Source of the DNA: Inia geoffrensis
Taxonomy: Eukaryota; Chordata; Mammalia; Artiodactyla; Iniidae
Assembly: GCA_036417435.1 (NCBI GenBank)
Contig: CM070904.1
Coordinates: 17,218,835 to 17,282,834 of the forward strand
Length of the DNA: 64,000 nt
Reading direction: 5' to 3'
The translations under genes and the position numbers were made by a program. The notes below the pieces were generated by a model, which saw only the letters and a program-made list of their open reading frames with translations, made no database searches and was not told the origin of the DNA. This document shows, in pieces, positions 55,485 to 64,000 of the stretch (the stretch's first letter is position 1; each line of letters opens with the position of its first letter).

Positions 55485-58400
55485 GTGGGGGATTCTTAGA
55501 TGCTCAGAAGTGGTATTGCTGGATCATAGGGTAGATCTATTTTTTTTTTTGAGGAACGACATATAATTTGCCATAATGTCTGTACCACTTTACATTCCCA
55601 CCAACAGTGTAAAAGGGTTCCCTTTTTTCCATATCCTTGCTAACACTTATCTCTTGTCTTTTTGATATTACCCATCATAACAGGTGTGAGGTGACATCTC
55701 ATTGTGGTTTTGATTAGCATTTCCCTGTTGATTAATGATGCTGAGCAACGTGTCAATGCCTACTGGCCATCTGAATGTCTTCTTTGGAAAAATGTCCATT
55801 CAGGTCCTTTGCCCATTATTACATAAAAACAATAATTTGATTTTTTGCTATGGAATTGCATGAGGTTTTTATATAATGTGGAGATTAGCCCCTTAGTAAA
55901 TATAAGGTTTGTGAATATTTTCTCTTATTCTGTAGTTTGACTTTTCATTTTACTGTTGTTTTCATTGCTGTGCAGAAGTTCTTTAGTGTGTTGTTGTCCC
56001 AATTGTTTATTTTAGCTTCTTGTTGCCGGGCTTTTGGTGTCTTAGCTAGGAAATTATTGCCAAGACCTTTGTCAAAGTCTTTTTCCGAATGTCTTCTTCT
56101 AGGAGTTTATGGTTTCACATCTTATATTTAATTCTTTGATCCGTTTCTAGTTAATTTTTGTGAATAGTGTAAGACAGAGATCTTGATTTATCCTTTTGTG
56201 TGTGGATATCCAGTTTTCCCAACAACATTTATTGAAGAAACTATCCTTTCCCTATTGTTTGTTTTTGGCATCTTTGTCAAAAAATTAGTTTACCATATAT
56301 GTGTGGGCTTATATCTGGGCTCTCCATTCTGTTGCACTGGTCTATGTGCCTGTTTTTATGCCAGTACCATACTGTTTGATTACTACAACTTTATAATTTA
56401 GCTTGAAACAAGAAAGTATGATGCCTTCAGCTTTGTTCTTCTTTCTCAAGATTGTTATGACTATTCAGTCGTTTGTGGGACTATATAAATTTTAGGTTTT
56501 TTCTACTTCTATGAAAAATGTCATTGGAATTTTGAAAGGGATTATATTGAATTTGTAGATCACTTTAGATAGTATGGACATTTTCACAATATTCTGCCTT
56601 CCAATCCAAGAACACAGGATGTTTACATTTATTTGTGTCTTCAATTTCTTTCATCAATGTCTTATAGTTTTTGGTGTTCAGTTCAAATGTATTCCAAAGT
56701 ATGTTATTATTTTTGATGTTACTGTAAATTAAATTGCTCTCTTAATTTCTTTCAGATGGTTTGTTGCTAATGTATAAAAAATGCAACTGATATTTTTATG
56801 TTGATTTTGTATCCTACAAATTTACTGAATTTATTTAAAGTTTTTTTGTTGAAATTTTTACAGTTTTCCATATATAATATCTTGTCATCTGCAAATAGAC
56901 AGTTTTACTTCTTCCTTCTGATTTGATGTCTTTTATTTCTTTTTCTTGCCTAATTGCCCTGGCTAGAACTTCCAGTGTTATGTTGACTAGAAATGGTGAG
57001 AGTGGGCATCCTTGTCTTGTTCCTGTTATTAGAAGAAAGGTTTTTAACTTTTCACCATTGGATATAATGTTAACTGTGGCCTTATCATATACGGCCTCTA
57101 TTATGTGTGGCATATTCCTTTTATACCTAATTTATCAAGAGTTTTTATCATGAAAAATAATAAATTTTGTCAAATAATTTTTCTGCATCTATTAAAATGA
57201 TCATATGCTATTTATCCTTCATTCTGTTAATATGGTGTGTCACATCTATTGGTTTGCATATGCTGAAACATCCTTGTATTACAGGGATTAATCTCAACTA
57301 ATCATGGTTAATGATCCTTTTAATTTTCTCTTAAATTCAGTTTGCTAGTATTTTGTTGAGGACATCTGTATCTATGGTCACCAGCGATATTGGCTTGCAA
57401 TTTTCTTGTAGTATCCAGTATCAGGATAATAATGGTCTTGTAAAATGAATCTGGAAGGGTTCCTTTCCTCTTCAATTTTTTGGAAGTGTTGAGAAGGATT
57501 GATATTAATTCTTCTTTAAATATTTGGTAGAATTCACCAGTGAAGCTATCTGGTCCTGGGCTTTTATTTGTTGGGAGATTTTTGATTACTGATTTAATCT
57601 CCTTACTTGTTATTGGTCTGTTTATACTTTATTATTACTTCATAATTCAGTCCTGGTTAGTTGTTTCTAGCAACTTATCCATTTCTTCTAAGTTATCAAA
57701 TTTGTTGGTGTATAGTTGTTCATAGTAGTCGCTTATGATTCTTTGTGTTTCTGTGATATCAGTTGTAATATCTCCTATTTAATTTATAATTTTATTGAGA
57801 CATCTCTCTTCTTTTTTTAGTTAATCTAACTAAAGATTTGCCTATTTTGTTTATCTTTAAAAAATAGAAACAGCTTTTAGTTTCACTGATAATTTCTATT
57901 GCTTTCTTAATCTTTATTTTATTTCTGCTCTGATCTTTGTTATTTCTTTCCTTCTTCTAAGCTTGGGCTTAGTTTGTTCTTCTTTTTCTAGTCCCTTGAG
58001 GGATAAGGTTAATTTGTTTATTTGCAATCTTTCTTTTTTATTAGTGTAGGCATTTATCCTATAGACTTCTTTCTTAGAACTAATTTTGTTTCATCCCATA
58101 ATAAGTTTTGGTATGTTGCATTTCCATTTCCATTTGTCTCCCAATATTTTTTTTTATTTCTCTTTTGACATCTTTTTTTTAACCAATTTGATGTTCACAT
58201 ATACTGTTGCTTAATTTCCAGATGTTTGGGAAGTTTTCATCTTTCCTCCTGTTATTTGATTTCTAGTGTCATACCATTGTGGTCAGAAGAGATACCTGGT
58301 ATGATTTCAATCTGCTTAAATTTGTTAACACTTGTTTTATAGCCTAACATGTCATCTGTACTGGAGAATGTCCTATGTGCATTTGAGAAGAATGTGTATC

Positions 58401-58915
58401 CCATTGTTTTTTGATGGAATGTTCTGTATAGGTGTGTTAGGTCTACTTGGTCTAAAGTATAGTTCAAGTCCATTATTTCCTTATTGATTTTCTGTCTGAA
58501 TGATCTATTCATTATTGAAAGTGGGATATTGACAGCTCCTACCATTATTTCATTGATTGCTGTCTATTTTTGTCTACATATCTGCTAATAATTATTTAAT
58601 GTATTTATCTCCTCCAATATTGGGTGCATATAGATTTAAAATTGTTATATATTTTTGATGAATTGACACTTTTATCACTATATACTGACCTATTTTATCT
58701 CTCATTACAGCTTTTTACTTAAAGTCTATTATGTATGGTATAAGTATAGCTAGCCCCATTCTCTCTTGGTTTAGATTTGCATGAAATATCTTTTCCATAC
58801 TTTCACTTTCAGTTTATGAATATTCTTAAAGCTTAAATGAGTCTCTTGTCCTTTTATTTGCCTTTACTCATTCTTACTTGATTGTAGCTGCTGTCTTGGG
58901 TCTGAGAGGGATTTT
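55485..58915 (-). mobile_element. Old antisense L1M, ORF2 only
   Basis: About 3.4 kb of minus-strand L1 ORF2. In order on the minus strand: endonuclease part (58252-58545: LNYTLDQVDLTHLYRTFHQK and ISSDHNG), fingers/palm (56835-57113: [20 protein letters not shown]), the FADD box present but shifted by a frameshift (near 56890 as LFADDKILY), and a C-terminal end with DPAIPLL-like text near 55525. The 3'UTR is missing. Multiple stops and frameshifts make it non-functional. Confidence 0.9.
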
Positions 58916-60619
58916 GCTTTTTCCTATCAGAAGATATATATGATATATTATTTTGTTAGGAATAATGCTGAGAGGCATAATGATGAAATACAAATAGTAC
59001 CTGCTCCAGAAACAGTCATAATACCAAAGTTCAAACGAGTATGATAGCTGATTGACATGTTTAAGATAAGATTGTTCTATGTTTGCATGTTTTGCTTACA
59101 GTGTTCATTAGAGGAGAAACAAGTTAGTCTTGATATAGACTCACGTATTATATTTAAGAAAAGGAAGTTGAATATTTCATGCCCTTTTGCATAAATATAT
59201 GTCATAAAGGAAAAGAGATAGTCAACTGACTTCATACATTAATGACTGGCATGATTTTATTAACTGATTTCTGATCACTCAGCTTCCTGATGGTGATCGA
59301 GTACTAATGAGTTGAAATTGGCAGCTATGAAACTTATTTGACTATTCAGATCACAAGTTCTGATCTAGGAAAGACAATTTAGAGCTTTATAGAAAATAGA
59401 AGGTATGAAATCATCTTAGAAAGTGGGAAATTGAATTAGATCTGTGTGAGATTGGTGTGCATTTGGGGAGATGTTTTTTTTAAGGTGAAATTAAGCAAAT
59501 GATTAAGTAGAACCCAGATCTGACAGATGACTATGATTCAGCAAAAGACAAAATAATTGAGGTTGTTGGCAAGGAAGCGGATATTATTATGGACTTTGGA
59601 ATATATGCTAATTTAAAAAGAGAGGTGAAAACAGAAGGAGATGATGGAGAGTGAAATGGGATAGAAATAATTAACAATGAGGGATAATCTAACAGGGTAA
59701 AAATGTTAGAGTGTGGAACTTTTTGAATCATGATTGATGAGAGAGGGGTGCTGCTTAATGGTGATGAAAAAATGTACTTTGAGCCTTGAACTGATAAATT
59801 GATTTAGGGTAGAGTAAAAGGTTCTGGAAGCAGGTAAATCAAGGGATTAAAAGCCCAAGGTTTTAGAAGCATTTTCATGTTGAGGTCAAGTAGATTAGAG
59901 CAGAGATGAAGAGAAAGAGTGAACCCGAATCTAAAGCCATGGATAAACGGCAGAGAAAGGCAAATATGTTGTAGATAATGGCTGTGAGAAAGGGAGAGAT
60001 CTGTGTAGTTAGGTGGCGTGAGTTTTTTACAAAATCTGGGTTCTCAAAAGAGGAAAGGTGAGAAATTATTTTGAGGTGGTAACGAGGAACTGATAAAATA
60101 TCTACGCTATATCCTGGCTCTGTAACCCATGGAGGAATGAAAGAAAAAAATGTGTTGTTCCCTGCAGAGGCTTTAGAGATTGTGATTTCAACAAACAATT
60201 GTCAGATTCCAGAATGGAAGAAAAGGAATAATATATTCAGAGAAACACTTAAAGGTATAGGACAGTTTTGGGGATCAGAGAAAGGTAACTCTAAAAGACA
60301 CCACAGAAGTGGTTTTTGTTTTGTTTAGTTTTGAGGAAGATTGAGAGTTCCATATTGATTCAGAGCCTATATTTAAACACCCCAATGTAAGAAAGCCTCA
60401 TATAGACATTTATTTTTTTCCAAATTATTACCTCCAAAACTTCAAAAGATTGAGAAAGAGATCAATAATGTGTATTTGTATATTCTCTTTCCATAAGGGA
60501 AATTTAATACCAAAATTTTAAATAATTATTCTTTATTATCTAAAGTAGTTTAAATATTTTATTTCTAAAAAGGCTTTATTTTACACAAAATAAATATTTT
60601 TCTAATTTATTCCTTCATT
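58916..60619. other. Mostly unassigned; possible ancient repeat
   Basis: 59540-60290 contains GA-rich phrases ('gagaaagggagagatctgtg', 'agaggaaaggtgagaaatta') that might belong to an old LINE-like repeat. No open frame with a recognisable domain. Confidence 0.35.
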
Positions 60620-62850
60620 AAAATACTTACTTCTAAAATTAATGCACAGAAATCTCTTGCATCCCTATACACTAATGATGAAAAAACTGAAAGTGAAATT
60701 CAGAAAACACTCCCATTTACTATTGAAACAAAAAAAATAAAATACCTAGGAATAAACCTACCTAAGGAGACAAAACACCTGTATGCAGAAAATTATAAGA
60801 CACTGATGAAAGAAATTAAAGATGATACAAATAGATGGAGAGATATACCATGTTCTTGGATTGGAAGAATCAACATTGTGAAAATGACTATACTACCGAA
60901 AGCAATCTACAGATTCAATGCAATCCCTATCAAACTACCACTGGCATTTTTCACAGAACTAGAACAAAAAAATTCACAATTTGTATGGAAACACAAAAGA
61001 CCCCGAATAGCCAAAGCAATCCTGAGAAAGAAAAACGGAGCTGGAGGAATCAGGCTCCTGGACTTCAGACTATACTACAAAGCTACAGTAATCAAGACAG
61101 CATGGTGCTGGCACAAATATAGAAATATAGATCAATGGAACAGGATACAAAGCCCAGAGATAAACCCACACACATATGGTCACCTTATCTTTGATAAAGG
61201 AGGCAAGAATATACAATGGAGAAAAGACAGTCTCTTCAATAAGTGGTGCTGGGAAAACTTGACAGCTACATGTAAAAGAATGAAATTAGAACACTCCCTA
61301 ACACCATACACAAAAATAAACTCAAAATGGATTAAAGACCTAAATGTAAGGCCAGACACGATAAAATTCTTAGAGGAAAACATAGGCAGAACACTCTATG
61401 ACGTAAGTTGCAGCAAGATCCTCTTTGACTCACCTCCTAGAGAAATGGAAATTAAAAAAAAGTAAACAAATGGGACCTGATGAAACTTAAAAGCTTTTGC
61501 ACAGCAAAGGGAACCATAAACAAGATGAAAAAGACAACCCTCAGAATGGGAGAAAATATTTGCAAATGAAGCAACTGACAAAGGATTAATCTCCAAAATT
61601 TACAAGCAGCTCATGCAGCTCAATATCAAAAAAACAAACAACCCAATCCAAAAATGGGCAGAAGACCTAAATAGACATTTCTCCAAAGAATATATCCAGA
61701 TTGACAACAAACACATGAAAAAATGCTCAACATCATTAATCATTAGAGAAATGCATATCAAAACTACAGTGTGATATCATCTCACACCGGTCAGAATGGC
61801 CATCATCAAAAAATCCACAAACAGGGCTTCCCTGGTGGCGCAGTGGTTGGGAGTCTGCCTGCTGATGCAGGGGACGCAGGTTTGTGCCCCAGTCCAGGAG
61901 CACCTCACATGCCGCAGGGCGGCTGGGCCCGTGGGCCATGGTCGCTGGGCCTGCCTCTCCAAAGCCTGTGCTCCACAATGGGAGAGGCCACAGCGGTGAG
62001 AGGTCCGTGTACCGCAAAAAAAAAAAAAAATCTACAAACAATAAATGCTGGAGAGGTTGTTGAGAAAAGGGAACCCTCATACACTGTTGGTGGGAATGTA
62101 AATTGATACAGCCACTATGGAGAACAGTATGGAGGTTCCTTAAAAAACTAAAAATAGAACTACCATACGACCCAGCAATCCCACTACTGGGCATATACCC
62201 TGAGAAAACCATAATTCAAAGAGAGTCATGTACCACAATGTTCATTGCAGCTCTATTTACAATAGCCAGGACATGGAAGCAACCTAAGTGACCATCGACA
62301 GATGAATGGATAAAGAAGATGTGGCACATATATACAATGGAATATTACTCAGCCATAAAAAGGAACAAAATTGAGTTATTTGTAGCAAGGTGGATGGACC
62401 TATGGTCTGTCATACAGAGTGAAGTAAGTCAGAAAGAGAAAAACAAATACTGTATGCTAACACATATATATGGAATCTAAAAAAAAAAAAGGTCATGAAG
62501 AACCTAGGGCAAGACAGGAATAAAGATGCAGACCTACTAGAAAATGGACTTGAGGACATGGGGAGGGGCAAGGGTAAGCTGGGACAAAGTGAGAGAGTGG
62601 CATGGACATATATACACTACCAAATGTAAAATAGATAGCTAGTGGGAAGCAGTAGCATAGCACAGGGAGACAAGCTCAGTGCTTTGTGACCACCTAGAGG
62701 GGTGGGATAGGGAGGGTGGGAGGGAGATGCAAGAGGGAGGGGATATGGGGATATATGTGTAGGTATAGCTGATTCACTTTGTCATACAGCAGAAACTAAC
62801 ACACCATTGTAAAGCAATTATACTCCAATAAAAACATAAAAAAAATACTT
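60620..62850 (+). mobile_element. Youngest L1, 5'-truncated, carrying a SINE
   Basis: About 2.0 kb of cetartiodactyl L1 3' part plus a 0.2-kb SINE. A 219-codon frame at 60806-61465 is the ORF2 region after the [22 protein letters not shown] and [20 protein letters not shown]. It stops early at a frameshift in an A-run (about 61451). The C-terminal part is recovered at 62103-62291 ([31 protein letters not shown]). The 3'UTR ends 'ccattgtaaagcaattatac', 'tccaataaaaac', A-rich. Target duplication aaaatactt at 60620-60628 and 62842-62850. Confidence 0.92.
61808..62040 (+). mobile_element. CHR SINE nested in the young L1
   Basis: Element 61824-62024. Head 'gcttccctggtggcgcagtg', body with 'gggcccgtgggccatggtcg' and several diverged positions, tail of A. 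The 16-bp duplication aaaaaatccacaaaca (61808-61823) and aaaaaatctacaaaca (62025-62040) consists of L1 ORF2 sequence, so the SINE arrived after the L1. Both-strand frames of 61-158 codons are SINE/L1 readings. Confidence 0.95.
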
Positions 62851-64000
62851 CTTATACATGCTACAGTGACTTTTTTATAAAATGACCTAAATTACCTCAA
62901 AGTAATGTGTAAATATGCCCACTGTTTTTGGACATGCTAACTTGGCTGTGTATCAATCCTTCCACCGTTGAGATTTTAGCAGGCAAATTCTATCAGCTCA
63001 GTGTGGGTAATGGGCTAGTTTCCTTAAGGCTCCTGTTATAAAAGAACAAAATACTGAAACTTGTATACTCTTTGTGTAGAAAGAACTACCTCCATTGATG
63101 GCCTGCTCTTTCTTCTGTTCACTTCACTGGGATGTGTGGAGTAGGGGTGATACCTAAATGAACAGAATTGTCCATATCATGAGACACCAAGATCACTGAA
63201 TCAAAGAGGGCCTGGTAATCCATTTAAAAACATTCCAGTCATTTTAGAATGGAAGTGTAAACGATCATAATGGCCACGGTAAGACAAATTTAACAATCAA
63301 CATTAAAATATTCATTTCTTATTTGTTTTTTCCTTTAAATGCTCGGGTGTCATTTTGGTTGATCTTTTTCTGTATAATCCTAGGTCTCAGCAGGTCGAAC
63401 CACCTTCATATTTGGAATGAGGTTAGGTAATATATTATTCTAAACAGAACTATCTGGGGGGCTAGATTTCTATGAGCTCTTTGGTTAGGTAACTGGCAAC
63501 AACAACACAATCTTGAAGACTGTAAATATATTTCCAACAAGACAATTGGTAGCTTGCCTTACTATTTTAGAAAGCAAGAAGACACTGTGGACCCTTTTGC
63601 AGCAAATGAGTTCTTTGAACAGAGACCTCAAGCCTAAGAGAGAAAATTCAAAGCAGACAGTTGTGACCAGTTCATCCAGAAGAAAGAACTTTTCTTTTTC
63701 AGATTCATGAATATGTGCTCATAGGTAGATCAAAGTCAGGATTCTAAAACCATAAAACAATGCACCCTTTGTAGACGCCACGTCTAACAGAGAATCACCA
63801 CAAACTCATATAATAATATTAGAAATAATCTGATATAAGGTTTTGCACAAGAAATTAAAATGTTTTAACAAACTGTAACATTTGTTAAATGGCCTGCCCA
63901 TCCTGCTCATTTGATCTTGTTATATGTAAAATAATTTTCAAGGTACTCTCTGAGCACTGCAGTTATAAAGTTGACAGAGGTCCTCTACTAGGCTGTACAT
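62851..64000. other. No recognisable feature
   Basis: Sequence to the window end. No repeat family, exon or RNA gene recognised. A 65-codon frame at 63513-63710 has no domain. Confidence 0.4.

Overview
This is mammalian nuclear DNA, most likely from a cetacean and probably a toothed whale. The diagnosis rests on at least eight copies or pieces of a tRNA-derived SINE of the CHR type. It has a 'gcttccctggtggcgcagtgg' head, tRNA-like A and B boxes, and a body containing 'gggcccgtgagccatggc'. Two older, longer SINEs of the same lineage (about 0.35 kb each) and several 3' ends of the cetartiodactyl L1 are also present. No bacterial gene organisation, CRISPR array, rRNA gene or functional tRNA gene was seen.

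I could not identify a functional host protein-coding gene. Nearly every longer open frame is a reading through a repeat: L1 ORF2 remnants, SINE bodies, LTRs or simple repeats. Three short unrecognised open segments have splice-like borders (18371-18468, 21901-21990, 38384-38500). They are listed as candidates only. The window reads as intergenic or deep intronic sequence.

Layout. 1-5 kb: an L1 ORF2 fragment, a ~110 bp sequence repeated 1.4 kb apart, an L2 3' end, hAT-type fossils, an ancient L1 3' end carrying a tiny younger L1 insertion, and an ERV LTR. 5-12 kb: mostly unassigned, with an LTR, a tailless SINE-head insertion and an L1 3' end. 12-21 kb: SINEs, an L1M 3' end, an MLT1-type LTR and MIRs. 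21-24 kb: three different ERV LTRs within 2.8 kb. 24-29 kb: SINEs, a 55-bp L1 insertion and an LTR that split a MIR. 29-33 kb: an old sense L1 interrupted by an antisense L1 3' end. 33-45 kb: hAT fossils, MIRs, two MLT1/MaLR LTRs in + orientation and one in -, an internally deleted Tigger/pogo-like element, and one SINE inserted into the tail of another. 45-55 kb: a poly(A)-only insertion with target duplication, an ancient L1/HAL1-like element broken by ~570 bp of AT repeat, and a second 170-180 bp duplicated segment. 55-59 kb: an antisense L1M ORF2. 60.6-62.85 kb: the youngest L1, 5'-truncated, with a SINE inside it.

Nothing here points convincingly to a new biological system. The interesting material is the insertion archaeology: small L1-driven insertions with intact target-site duplications, nested elements that give a relative chronology, unexplained local duplications, and long purine, pyrimidine or AT tracts able to form non-B DNA. 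Family names and most repeat borders come from recall of consensus features, not from a database search. Unassigned stretches are listed as such.
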